A DNA stretch of 64,000 bases from positions 1-64,000 of the forward strand of contig JANQFK010000040.1 of assembly GCA_028277885.1 (NCBI GenBank), read 5' to 3'. This DNA is from Myxococcota bacterium (lineage in GTDB: Bacteria > Myxococcota_A > UBA9160 > UBA6930). This document shows positions 18,902 to 27,195 of the stretch, one piece after another. The notes beneath the pieces were generated by a model that saw only the letters and a program-made list of their open reading frames with translations, had not been told where the DNA came from and ran no database searches. Both the position numbers and the translations under genes were made by a program. Each line of letters begins with the position of its first letter. The stretch's first letter is position 1.

Positions 18902-21316
18902 TTGTCGACGCCGCTTCCGAAGCGGATCTACGCCGCGGTCTTCCTGCTCTCGGTCGGCGTGCTGATGCTGCAGATCGCGCTCAACCGGATCTTCTCGTTC
19001 ACCATCTGGCACCACTTCGCCTACATGTCGATCAGCCTGGCGCTGCTGGGCTTCGGCGCGAGCGGCGCGATGCTGGCCGCCTTCCCGCGCCTGGGCCGGC
19101 GCCCGCTCTCCGAGGCCCTCCCGCTCCACTGCGCCATCTCGGCGGTCACGGCCCTGCTGATGCTCGTGGTGACCGGCCTCGTGCCGCTGCACCCGCACCG
19201 CATCCTCCAGGACCCGGTCGAGCTCGCGAAGCTGTTCCTGTACTTCAGCCTGGTCTCGGTGCCCTTCTTCTTCGCCGGGCTGGCGATCGCCCTCGCCCTG
19301 CGGGAGGCGGGCCAGGCGGTGAACCGGCTCTACTTCTGGGACCTCGTCGGGGCCGGGCTGGGCTGCGCGCTCTCGGTGGCGCTGATCGACGCGCTCGGGC
19401 CGCCGCGGGTCGTGATCGCCGTGGCGCTGCTCTTCGCCGCGGCCGGGCTGGTGGCGGCGGGAGCCGGCGCGGGCCGCGGCCGCCTGGCCAACGCCGCCGT
19501 GGCGGTGCTGCTGCTCGGGGTGATGCTGCCCCTGCCCGGCGCCCTCCCCTTCCGCCCCAGCGACGACAAGCCCGTGGGCGCGTTCTACCGCCACGGGCAG
19601 ATGCACGAGTCCGTGTGGAGCTCGGTGTTCCGCACCGACGTGGCGGGCTGGACGGACTCCGGCCCGCCCCCCGGCCGGCTCCACGCCCTGGGGCTCAGCT
19701 CGCGCTACCGGGGGGAGATCCCGCCCTACCGCGCCATCACCCACGACGGCGGCGCCTGGGCGTTCATGTACCGCACCCCGCCCGGCAGCCCGGCCCTCGA
19801 GATGTTCCGCCACAACATCACCAGCGCCCCCTACCGGGTGCTCGAGCGCCCCGAGGTGATGGTGATCGGCGTCGGGGGCGGCGTGGACATCGTGACGGCC
19901 CTCGAGAACGGCGCCTCCCGGGTGACCGGCGTCGAGCTCGACCCCTGGACCATCGAGCTCATCCGCGAGACCTACCGGGACTTCACCGGGGGGATCCACG
20001 ACCGTCCCGAGGTGCGGCTGCGCGCCTCCGAGGGACGCCACTACGCACGCTCCACGGACGAGCGCTTCGACCTGATCCAGCTCACCGGCGTGGACACCTG
20101 GGCCGCGCTGTCGAGCGTCTCCTACGTCGCCGCCGAGGCCTACCTCTACACCGTGGAGGCCTACCTCGACTTCTTCGAGACCCTGCGCGAAGGCGGCATG
20201 CTGAGCATCGGCACCTACGACTCGCCGGGGGACACGCGGCACACCCAGCGCTTCGTGGCCCTCTCCGAGGCCGCCCTGCGCCGCTGGGGCGTGGCGCGGC
20301 CCGAGAACCACATCGCCGTCGTGCTGCACCGCAGCCGCACCGTGAACGCCGTGGAGGTGCTGACCCAGCTGCGGCCGTTCACGCCGGACCAGCTCGCCCG
20401 GCTCGAGGCCTTCGTGGCGCGGGAGGGCTTCGAGACCTGGTACCTGCCCGGCCGGGCCCGGGGCCGCAACCCGGTCATCGCGGACCTGATCGAGGCGACG
20501 CCGGACCAGCGCGCGCGCTCCATGGAGGCGGCCTTCCTCGACCTGCGTCCGCCGAGCGACGACTGGCCCTTCTTCTTCAGCTTCTACAAGTGGCGGCACC
20601 TGTTCGATCGCGGCGGCGACGCGGGGCCGTCCCTGCTCGCCATGGGCTCGATCCTGTGGGTGGTGATGCTGGGCGCCGCCCTGCTGCTCTCCGCCCTCGC
20701 CGTGGCGGCTCCGCTGCTGGCGGGCCGACGGGCCGGCGCGCGCATGCCCCGGCGCGGGGGCTTCCTGCTCTACTTCGCCTGCCTGGGCGTCGGCTTCATC
20801 TTCATCGAGATCAGCTTCGTCCAGCGCTTCATCCTGTTCCTCGGCTACCCGACCTACTCCCTCACGGTGCTGCTGTTCGCCTTCCTCACCGCCGCGGGGC
20901 TGGGCGCCTGGGCGAGCGGCTGGCTCCCCGACGAGCCCGGCCGGGTGCTGCCCGGGCTGGCCGCCGCGCTGACCGGGCTGCTGGCCGTCTACGTGGGCGT
21001 GCTGCCCTGGATCTTCGACGCGCTGCTGAGCGCGCCCCTGGCGCTGCGCATCGCCGTGACCGGCCTGCTCTGCCTGCCCCTCGGCGGCCTGCTGGGCATG
21101 TTCTTCCCCTACGGCGTGCGCCTGAGCTCCGCCCTCGACCCGGACTTCGTCGCCTGGGCGTGGGCGGCGAACGGCTGCCTCACCGTGGTGGGGTCCATCG
21201 CGAGCATGATCGTGGCGATGACGTTCGGCTTCACCGCCGTGCTGCTGGCGTCCCTGGGCGTCTACTGGCTGGGCGCCGCGGGCTTCGTCCACAGCTGGCG
21301 TCGCGCCGGCGCCTGA
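18902..21316 (+). CDS. Membrane protein with central spermidine-synthase-like domain
   Basis: 804 aa with a sandwich layout: six or so N-terminal helices (residues 8-215), a cytosolic or periplasmic SAM-fold domain (VMVIGVGGGVDIVTALENGA near 319-338, then VTGVELDPWTIEL), and again about six helices (residues ~580-800). The segment expected to carry the catalytic Asp reads FDLIQLTGVDTWAALSSVSY, unlike DSxDP. It therefore probably acts on something other than putrescine. The TTG start at 18902 follows AAGGAG, a clear ribosome-binding site. A TAGAAT box at 18844 is a possible -10. It heads a plus-strand group with the two genes that follow. Confidence 0.82.
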   Translation: MSTPLPKRIYAAVFLLSVGVLMLQIALNRIFSFTIWHHFAYMSISLALLGFGASGAMLAAFPRLGRRPLSEALPLHCAISAVTALLMLVVTGLVPLHPHRILQDPVELAKLFLYFSLVSVPFFFAGLAIALALREAGQAVNRLYFWDLVGAGLGCALSVALIDALGPPRVVIAVALLFAAAGLVAAGAGAGRGRLANAAVAVLLLGVMLPLPGALPFRPSDDKPVGAFYRHGQMHESVWSSVFRTDVAGWTDSGPPPGRLHALGLSSRYRGEIPPYRAITHDGGAWAFMYRTPPGSPALEMFRHNITSAPYRVLERPEVMVIGVGGGVDIVTALENGASRVTGVELDPWTIELIRETYRDFTGGIHDRPEVRLRASEGRHYARSTDERFDLIQLTGVDTWAALSSVSYVAAEAYLYTVEAYLDFFETLREGGMLSIGTYDSPGDTRHTQRFVALSEAALRRWGVARPENHIAVVLHRSRTVNAVEVLTQLRPFTPDQLARLEAFVAREGFETWYLPGRARGRNPVIADLIEATPDQRARSMEAAFLDLRPPSDDWPFFFSFYKWRHLFDRGGDAGPSLLAMGSILWVVMLGAALLLSALAVAAPLLAGRRAGARMPRRGGFLLYFACLGVGFIFIEISFVQRFILFLGYPTYSLTVLLFAFLTAAGLGAWASGWLPDEPGRVLPGLAAALTGLLAVYVGVLPWIFDALLSAPLALRIAVTGLLCLPLGGLLGMFFPYGVRLSSALDPDFVAWAWAANGCLTVVGSIASMIVAMTFGFTAVLLASLGVYWLGAAGFVHSWRRAGA

Positions 21317-21383
21317 GCGGGAGGCGCGCCTGCAGGCCTCGCTCTACGACTGGCCGGTCACGGACCTGGGCCCCGCGGAGCCC

Positions 21384-22334
21384 TTGGCGGCGCCGCCGTG
21401 CCCGGTGTGCGAGGCGACCCGCGCCGTTCCCCGCTTCGGGGTGGCGGGCTGGGAGGGGCGCATCGTCGTGTGCGGCGACTGCGGCCTGGGCCGCTCGCTT
21501 CCCCTGCCCTCGGACGCCGAGATCGCGAGCTGGTACCCCGAGGCCTACTACGGCGACGCCGGCAGCAAGTTCGAGTCGATCGTCGAGGTGATGGTGCGCG
21601 TGGTGGGCGGCCGCCACGCCCGCTACCTGAGCCGCGGGCTCGCGCCCGGGGCCCGGGTGCTCGACGTCGGCTGCGGCCGGGGCGTGCTGCTCGGCGCCCT
21701 GGCGGACCGCGGCTTCGAGGTCCACGGCCTCGAGCGCGACCCCGCCGCGACGCGCGGCGTCGACCCCCGGGCGAGGATCCGGATCGCGCCGGACCTCGCC
21801 AGCGCGGGCTATCCCGCCGCCCACTTCGACCAGGTGATCGTCTGGCACGTCCTCGAGCACCTGAGCGATCCGGGCGGAACCCTGGCCGAGGTGCGCCGCA
21901 TCCTGCGGCCCGGCGGCCGGGTCGTGGTGGCGGTGCCGAACTTCTCGAGCCTCCAGGCGCGCTGGGCGGGCGCCAGCTGGTTCCACCTCGACGCGCCGCG
22001 GCACCTCTACCACTTCCCGCTGCCCGCCCTCGAGCGCCTGCTGCGACGCGCGGGCCTGGTGCCGCGCTCCGCGCACCACTTCTCGCTGCGCCAGAACCCC
22101 TTCGGCTGGGTGCAGAGCGCGCTCAACCGCCGCGCGGGCCTGCCCCGCAACGCGCTCTACGTGCTGCTCCACGGGCGCGGCGCGGGCGAGCCGCTTCCCT
22201 ACGACGCGCGCACCCGGCGACGGCTGCGCCTCGCCTACCTGCTCGGCATGCCCCTGGCCCTGGGCCTCTCCGTCGTCACGACGCTGCTGCGCAGCGGCGC
22301 CACGGTACACGTCGTGGCGGAGCTCGAGAGGTGA
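21384..22334 (+). CDS. SAM-dependent methyltransferase with N-terminal zinc motif
   Basis: About 316 aa. An N-terminal four-Cys motif (CPVC ... CGDCGLGRS) is followed by a class I methyltransferase fold: VLDVGCGRGVLLGALADRGF (motif I), HVLEHLSDPGGTLAEVRRIL, and PGGRVVVAVPN. This architecture is common in methyltransferases of sugar and cell-surface gene clusters. Start unclear: the TTG at 21384 leaves the family-like stretch LQASLYDWPVTDLGPAEP in frame but untranslated, so initiation at the CTG at 21330 may be real. It overlaps the following lipoprotein gene by a GTGA. Confidence 0.85.
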   Translation: MAAPPCPVCEATRAVPRFGVAGWEGRIVVCGDCGLGRSLPLPSDAEIASWYPEAYYGDAGSKFESIVEVMVRVVGGRHARYLSRGLAPGARVLDVGCGRGVLLGALADRGFEVHGLERDPAATRGVDPRARIRIAPDLASAGYPAAHFDQVIVWHVLEHLSDPGGTLAEVRRILRPGGRVVVAVPNFSSLQARWAGASWFHLDAPRHLYHFPLPALERLLRRAGLVPRSAHHFSLRQNPFGWVQSALNRRAGLPRNALYVLLHGRGAGEPLPYDARTRRRLRLAYLLGMPLALGLSVVTTLLRSGATVHVVAELER

Positions 22335-23623
22335 GGCTCGCTCTCGTCGCCGCCGGCGTCCTCCTGGCGTGCCTGGCCGCCGCCCTGCCGTCGGGCTGCT
22401 CCCGCGCGGGGCGCGAGGCGAAGCCCCCCGAGCGCATCGTGCTCATCGTGATCGACACCCTGCGCCGCGACCACGTCTCGGCCTACGGGTCCGCGGTCGC
22501 GACGCCCCACATCGACGCCATTGCCGAGGGCGGCCAGCGCCTCACCAACGCCTTCTCCTCCTTCCACCAGACCACCATGTCCATGGCGTCGCTCTTCACC
22601 GGCCACACCCCGAGCCTCGACACCGGCCGCCCCCGAGAGCGCCACGACCTCACCGGCCACAGCTGGTGCGGGATGCTGCGCTTCGGCACCCCGGACGGCC
22701 GCAGCGACTGCATCCCCGCGTCCGTCCCGACCCTGGCCACCCGGCTCGGCGAGGCGGGCTACTGGACCCTCGGGGTGGTGACCAACCAGCTGCTCTACCG
22801 GCCCGGCGGCTACGAGCGGGGCTTCCAGCGCTGGATCGAGCTGGCCAAGCCGGCCCCCACCGCGGCGGACGCCAACCTGGTGCTGCGCCGCGCCCTGGCC
22901 GGCCGTCCCGGCGATCGCCTGTTCCTCTACCTCCACTACATGGACGTCCACGACTACGGCCGGCGCAGCGCCCCCTACGCGAGCGGCGTGGAGATCGCCG
23001 ACCAGGGCGTCGGACACGTGATGGAGATCCTCGAGCGCGAGGGGCTGCTCGAGGACAGCCTCGTGATCCTCACCTCGGACCACGGCGAGCGCCTGGAGAG
23101 CGAGCGGCACTTCGTCGAGGGGCACCCCGGCCACAACGGGAGCCCGAGCTTCGACTCCCTGCTGCGCATTCCGCTGCTGACCCGCCCCCCGCTGTTCGAG
23201 AACGCCGACGCCTTCGTGCGCCTCGACGACCTCCACCGGCGGATCCTCGAGGTGGCGGGCGCCGCACCCGGCCCCGAACCCGACCTCGACGCCGGCGAGG
23301 TCTACGTGAGCGAGATGCTGTTCCAGACCTACCGGCGCGGGCGCTGGAAGAGCTACCGCGACCGGACCAGCGGGGCGCTCCACCTCGTGGACCTGGAGGC
23401 GGATCCCGGCGAGACCCGGGACGTCGCCGCCGGCCACCCCGAGGTGGCGGCGGAGCACCGGCGCCGCATCGAGGCCCTCGAGGACGAGCTGGCCGCGCGG
23501 GACGCACCGGAACTCGAGCTCTCCGACGCCGACCGCGCGCGCCTGAACGCGCTGGGCTACGTGCGCATGATCCGGCTGAAGCCGGGCATCCCGCCGGCTC
23601 AGTCGCCCGAGCCAACCGAGTAG
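22331..23623 (+). CDS. Sulfatase-like lipoprotein with Thr nucleophile
   Basis: 430-aa member of the alkaline phosphatase/sulfatase superfamily, probably exported (signal peptide with a lipobox-like ALPSGC at C23). The first metal ligand is D42 in IDTLRRD; the second metal site is TSDHGE (DHG 250-252). Where formylglycine sulfatases have C/S-x-P/A-S-R this protein has T81-T-M-S-M-A-S-L-F-T-G, so the nucleophile should be Thr, as in LtaS and EptA-type phosphotransferases. The C-terminus carries the LNALGYV signature shared by all such proteins here. A GTGA overlap couples it to the methyltransferase. Its last 25 bp overlap the convergent SGNH hydrolase gene. Confidence 0.85.
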   Translation: MRLALVAAGVLLACLAAALPSGCSRAGREAKPPERIVLIVIDTLRRDHVSAYGSAVATPHIDAIAEGGQRLTNAFSSFHQTTMSMASLFTGHTPSLDTGRPRERHDLTGHSWCGMLRFGTPDGRSDCIPASVPTLATRLGEAGYWTLGVVTNQLLYRPGGYERGFQRWIELAKPAPTAADANLVLRRALAGRPGDRLFLYLHYMDVHDYGRRSAPYASGVEIADQGVGHVMEILEREGLLEDSLVILTSDHGERLESERHFVEGHPGHNGSPSFDSLLRIPLLTRPPLFENADAFVRLDDLHRRILEVAGAAPGPEPDLDAGEVYVSEMLFQTYRRGRWKSYRDRTSGALHLVDLEADPGETRDVAAGHPEVAAEHRRRIEALEDELAARDAPELELSDADRARLNALGYVRMIRLKPGIPPAQSPEPTE

Positions 23624-24687
23624 AGCTCGCCGTCCAGGGCCTCGCGCACCAGCGCGAGGGCCACCTCGTTGCCGAAGCGGCTCCAGTGGTAGTCGCAGTC
23701 GAGGCGATAGGCGGACCAGCTCCGGTAGCGCTCCGCCATGGGGGGCAGCAGGTTCACGATGCGCAGGTTCGGGGGCGCGGCCTCGGCGAGGCGCGCCGAG
23801 AGCGGGTCCGCCCCGTCCCGGGCGTAGCGCCGCAGGTCCGCCTCCACGGGGATCAGCAGCACCGCGACCAGACGCTCGCCGGCGCTGCGCGCGAGCCGGT
23901 CGAGCACCCAGCGCAGGCGCCGGAGGTCGTCGGCGCCGAAGTCGTAGAAGAGGGAGCCGCCGGTGCCCGGGGTCGCGTCGCCGGCCGGCGGCCCCGCGCG
24001 CAGCTCGCGCCAGCCCCGGGCCAGCGCGTGCCAGGCCTGGGAGTGATGGCGCAGCCAGCGTCGCAGCCGGGGCTCGCGGTGGAGGTGGGGGGTCGGGTCG
24101 TCGGGGTCGCCCACCAGGTACGGGCGGTAGCGGTACTCGTAGCCCGTGAGGTCCCGGGCCTGCTCGAGGTCGAGGTCCACGAAGTCGTTGGTGGGCAGCA
24201 CGCTCGCCAGCACCGCGGTGTGGTCGAAGCCCGCCGCGAGCTCTTCGTAGACCAGCAGCTGCTGGTAGGGCCCGAAGTGCGCCATGGCGAAGTTCAGGTG
24301 CGGCACGCCGGTCGCGGCCTCGAGGCGGTTCGAGAGCCGGTCCTCCTCGGGAAGCCCCCAGCCCTCGAGGAACGAGTCCCCCAGCACCACCACCCGCGCT
24401 CCGTCGGCGGCGCGCGGTCGCTCCACGTCCCGGGCGCCCACGGAGTTGATCCGGTAGGTGGCGCGCCAGCAGGGACCGGTCACCTGCTCCTCGCGGCCCG
24501 GGCGATGCCAGACCCCGAAGCGCGGGTGGTCGCCCCACCAGACGCCGGTGTCGACGCCCGGCGGGCGGCCGGCGTGGAGCCAGCCCAGCGCGACCGCGGC
24601 TCGGGAGCCGGCCTCGAGGGCGAGCGCGGTGGCGACCGCGACCGCGACGAGGGCCGCGGCGCCGCGCAGCCCGGCTCCCGCGCGCAC
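23599..24687 (-). CDS. SGNH/GDSL-type hydrolase, membrane-anchored
   Basis: 362 aa with one N-terminal membrane helix (residues 8-36) and an SGNH hydrolase domain: VVLGDSFLEGWG with Ser105, LPTNDFVD as the block with Asn, and DYHWSRFGNE as the catalytic Asp/His block. Such enzymes are esterases or O-acyl (acetyl) hydrolases/transferases, often acting on polysaccharides. The GTG start at 24687 lies 4 nt after the stop of the upstream TPR membrane protein, so the two are co-transcribed. Confidence 0.85.
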   Translation of the reverse strand: MRAGAGLRGAAALVAVAVATALALEAGSRAAVALGWLHAGRPPGVDTGVWWGDHPRFGVWHRPGREEQVTGPCWRATYRINSVGARDVERPRAADGARVVVLGDSFLEGWGLPEEDRLSNRLEAATGVPHLNFAMAHFGPYQQLLVYEELAAGFDHTAVLASVLPTNDFVDLDLEQARDLTGYEYRYRPYLVGDPDDPTPHLHREPRLRRWLRHHSQAWHALARGWRELRAGPPAGDATPGTGGSLFYDFGADDLRRLRWVLDRLARSAGERLVAVLLIPVEADLRRYARDGADPLSARLAEAAPPNLRIVNLLPPMAERYRSWSAYRLDCDYHWSRFGNEVALALVREALDGELYSVGSGD

Positions 24688-24691
24688 GGGC

Positions 24692-26362
24692 TCAGGAGCC
24701 CCCGTTGCCGGGGCCCGCCGCGTCCCCGGACTCGAGCATGCGCTCGGCGCGCTCGAGCATCACCCGGTGCATGCCGTGTTCGGGGTCGAGCGCGGCGGCC
24801 CGGGCGAAGGCGTCGCGCGCCTTGGCGGGCTCGCCCATCTGGAGCCACGCGGCGCCGACCTCGTGGTGGAGGCGATCCTCGTCGGGGGCCACGCCGAGGC
24901 CGCCCTGGTAGGCGGCCAGCGCCTGCTCCCAGCGCCCGGACCTCGCGTAGAGCGAGCCGAGCTTGTACCAGGTCGCCGCGTCGGGCTGGAGCGCGAGGGC
25001 GCGCCGGTACTCGCCGACCGCGCGATCGACGCTCCCCCGCCGCGCGATCTCGTCGCCGAGCGCCCGGCGCACCGCCACGCTGTCGTGCCCCACCCAGGCG
25101 AGGCGCCGGGCGCCCGCCATGGCACGGGTCAGGTCGCCGTCCTCGAGGGCCCGCGGGATGGCGCGGCTCTCCCACTTCACCACGACGGTCACGGCGATGC
25201 ACACCGCGCCCACGGCCCAGATGGCGCCGCGCAGCCAGCCGCGGCCCGGAGCGTCCGCGATCGGCGCGTCGGGGGCGGCTCTCGGCCGCAGCAGGATGCG
25301 GGCCACCCGGCCGTCGCGGAGCTTCCAGATCGCCCCGTCGAGCACGAAGTGGTGGAGGTTCACCGTGGAGGCGACCAGGATGCCGAGCCCGGCGTCGAAG
25401 GAGAGCCGGCCCAGGAGCCCCGGCGAGAACAGCATCACGGGCAGCGTCCACACCACCGCCCCGGCCAGCAGCGCTTTCAGCAGGTAGGGCTGGAGGCCGC
25501 TCCAGCCCGCACCCACGCGCGCGTAGTAGGAGGTCACCCAGACGTACTGCACCGAGTGCCCGATCGCGATCCACAGGAAGTAGAAGGTGTCGAAGCGGGT
25601 GCCCAGGGGCTCCAGCCCCTGGAGCAGGCCCCAGTGGCGCGCGAGCAGCGGCACCGAGAACCAGAGCGCCTGGCTGAGCACCAGCATCGCGGTGGGAAGC
25701 AGGTCGCGCAGCGACCCGCCGCGCAGCAGCAGCCGGCCCGCCACCCCGAGGCAGCCGAGGTAGGCGACGGCGAGGGCGTCGATCGCCCAGCCCGTGTAGG
25801 GCTGGGGCAGGCCCAGGGGCAGGAAGACGTAGCCCGCCCCGGCGTAGTCGAGGGGGACGTAGCTGCCCTGGCGGCCGGCGTGCTGGGCGAGCAGGGTGAG
25901 GAGGAAGGAGAGGAAGAAGGAGGCGTGCAGCGCGCGCTTGGCCAGCGAGGGCACGGGCACCCCGCGGCGGCGCAGGAACATCACCGCCAGGCCGTAGTTC
26001 TGCCCCGAGTAGTGCCAGGGGCTCCAGCTCAGGTAGACGGTCAGCACCAGGGAGCCCAGCAGCGCGTCGTGGACCGCGAGGGCGAAGACCGCGATCAGCG
26101 CCAGGGTGGCCCAGACCGAGAACACCACGTAGGCGCGGCGGTCCTCGCGGCGCTCGTAGACGCGCAGCAGGGTGGCGCCGTAGTGGGGCGTGCCGAACAG
26201 CAGCGCCGCCAGGGGCAGCCAGGTGCTCCCGCCGCCGGTGCGGATCTCCGGCCCGGCGAAGCAGAGCAGCGCCAGGGCGGCGACGTACCAGAGCCCGCAT
26301 CCGAGCAGCAGGTCGGGAACGGGCCCGTGGAGCCAGCGCCCGCCTGCCGCCGTACTCGCCAT
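24692..26362 (-). CDS. Polytopic membrane protein with His motifs and C-terminal TPR
   Basis: 556 aa; function not recognised. Ten or so membrane helices are followed by a periplasmic or cytoplasmic TPR segment (YRRALALQPDAATWYKLGSLY and two more repeats). Several conserved-looking His motifs lie in or beside helices: GTPHYGATL (H60), SPWHYSGQNYG (H117), IGHSVQYVWVTSYYAR and NLHHFVLDGAIWK. Together they look like a membrane metal centre such as that of desaturase/hydroxylase-type enzymes, but no known eight-His pattern is complete. ATG at 26362 is preferred over the TTG at 26398. It is in one minus-strand group with the GT2 and SGNH genes. Confidence 0.7.
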   Translation of the reverse strand: MASTAAGGRWLHGPVPDLLLGCGLWYVAALALLCFAGPEIRTGGGSTWLPLAALLFGTPHYGATLLRVYERREDRRAYVVFSVWATLALIAVFALAVHDALLGSLVLTVYLSWSPWHYSGQNYGLAVMFLRRRGVPVPSLAKRALHASFFLSFLLTLLAQHAGRQGSYVPLDYAGAGYVFLPLGLPQPYTGWAIDALAVAYLGCLGVAGRLLLRGGSLRDLLPTAMLVLSQALWFSVPLLARHWGLLQGLEPLGTRFDTFYFLWIAIGHSVQYVWVTSYYARVGAGWSGLQPYLLKALLAGAVVWTLPVMLFSPGLLGRLSFDAGLGILVASTVNLHHFVLDGAIWKLRDGRVARILLRPRAAPDAPIADAPGRGWLRGAIWAVGAVCIAVTVVVKWESRAIPRALEDGDLTRAMAGARRLAWVGHDSVAVRRALGDEIARRGSVDRAVGEYRRALALQPDAATWYKLGSLYARSGRWEQALAAYQGGLGVAPDEDRLHHEVGAAWLQMGEPAKARDAFARAAALDPEHGMHRVMLERAERMLESGDAAGPGNGGS

Positions 26363-26434
26363 CCGGGGATGATGGCCCGCCCCCGCACCGGGGCGCAAGC
26401 GAGCCGCGCCCCGGACCGGCAGCGGCCATGCAGC

Positions 26435-27112
26435 TCAGCCGCCGAAGCGGAAGCGCAGCAGCCAGTACGCGAACTTCGCCAGCTCGGGCAGGTGGCGCAT
26501 CTTCGAGCGCCCCGTGCGGCGGGGGTCGTAGCCGACCGGCACCTCGCGGATCGCCACGCCGCGTCGCGCCAGGCTCGCGGCGGCCTCGAGCACGTACTCG
26601 AAGCCGGGGCGGGCCAGGGGCTCGGCCAGGGCGGAGCGCCGGAAGCCCCGGATCCCGGTGTAGAGGTCGGTGAGCCGCTGGCCGAACAGGCCGTTGAAGA
26701 GCGTCGTCACCAGGCGGTTGCCGAAGGAGCGGTGCCACTCCATCTCCCGGCCGTCGGCGCCCAGGAAGCGGGAGCCGTAGACCGCCTCGGCGTCCGCCAG
26801 GGCCTCCACCAGGGCCGGGAGGTCCTCGGGCCGGTACTCGAGGTCGGCGTCGATCTGCACCACCAGCTCGCCCCGGCCCGCCGCGACGCCGTCGATGAGC
26901 GACTGGCCGTAGCCGAGGTTGCGGTCGTGGCGCACCAGCTCGATCCCCTCCTGGGCCTCGAGCCACTCCACGGTCCCGTCCGTGGACCCGTTGTCGACGA
27001 AGATGAGCCGTGCCGCGGGGCAGGACCGGCGCAGCCGCTCGACCAGCTCGGCGACGCGCTCCGCCTCGTCGTAGACGGGCACCACCACGTCGACGCTCGC
27101 CGCCTCAGCCAC
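26435..27112 (-). CDS. Family 2 glycosyltransferase, DPM1-like
   Basis: 225-aa cytoplasmic GT-A glycosyltransferase similar to dolichol/polyprenyl-phosphate mannosyltransferases lacking membrane helices. Motifs: VVVPVYDEAERV, FVDNGSTDGT (residues 38-47), the metal-binding DAD at 88-90 and the YTGIRGFRR region near the acceptor site. It would load a sugar onto polyprenyl phosphate for the GT-C enzymes nearby. GTG start at 27112; divergent from the nucleotidyltransferase gene across 83 bp. Confidence 0.88.
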   Translation of the reverse strand: MAEAASVDVVVPVYDEAERVAELVERLRRSCPAARLIFVDNGSTDGTVEWLEAQEGIELVRHDRNLGYGQSLIDGVAAGRGELVVQIDADLEYRPEDLPALVEALADAEAVYGSRFLGADGREMEWHRSFGNRLVTTLFNGLFGQRLTDLYTGIRGFRRSALAEPLARPGFEYVLEAAASLARRGVAIREVPVGYDPRRTGRSKMRHLPELAKFAYWLLRFRFGG

Positions 27113-27121
27113 GGCCCCCTC

Positions 27122-27154
27122 CCGTAGCCCGGCCGTTCGCTTCCGTAACCCGGC
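27122..27154. promoter_or_regulatory. Direct repeat in a divergent promoter region
   Basis: CCGTAGCCCGGC (27122-27133) and CCGTAACCCGGC (27143-27154) match at 11 of 12 positions with a 21-bp period, i.e. two helical turns. They lie between the two divergent glycosyltransferase transcripts, as expected for an operator binding a protein on one DNA face. Confidence 0.3.
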
Positions 27155-27182
27155 AAAATGGCATGGGAAACACCGCCGACGC

Positions 27183-27188
27183 TAGACT
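27183..27188 (+). promoter_or_regulatory. Candidate -10 box TAGACT, leaderless start
   Basis: TAGACT ends 7 nt before the ATG at 27196, exactly as at rarA, with no Shine-Dalgarno sequence in the gap. This suggests transcription starting at the initiation codon. No strong -35 box is seen. Confidence 0.35.
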
Positions 27189-27195
27189 GCGCGCC

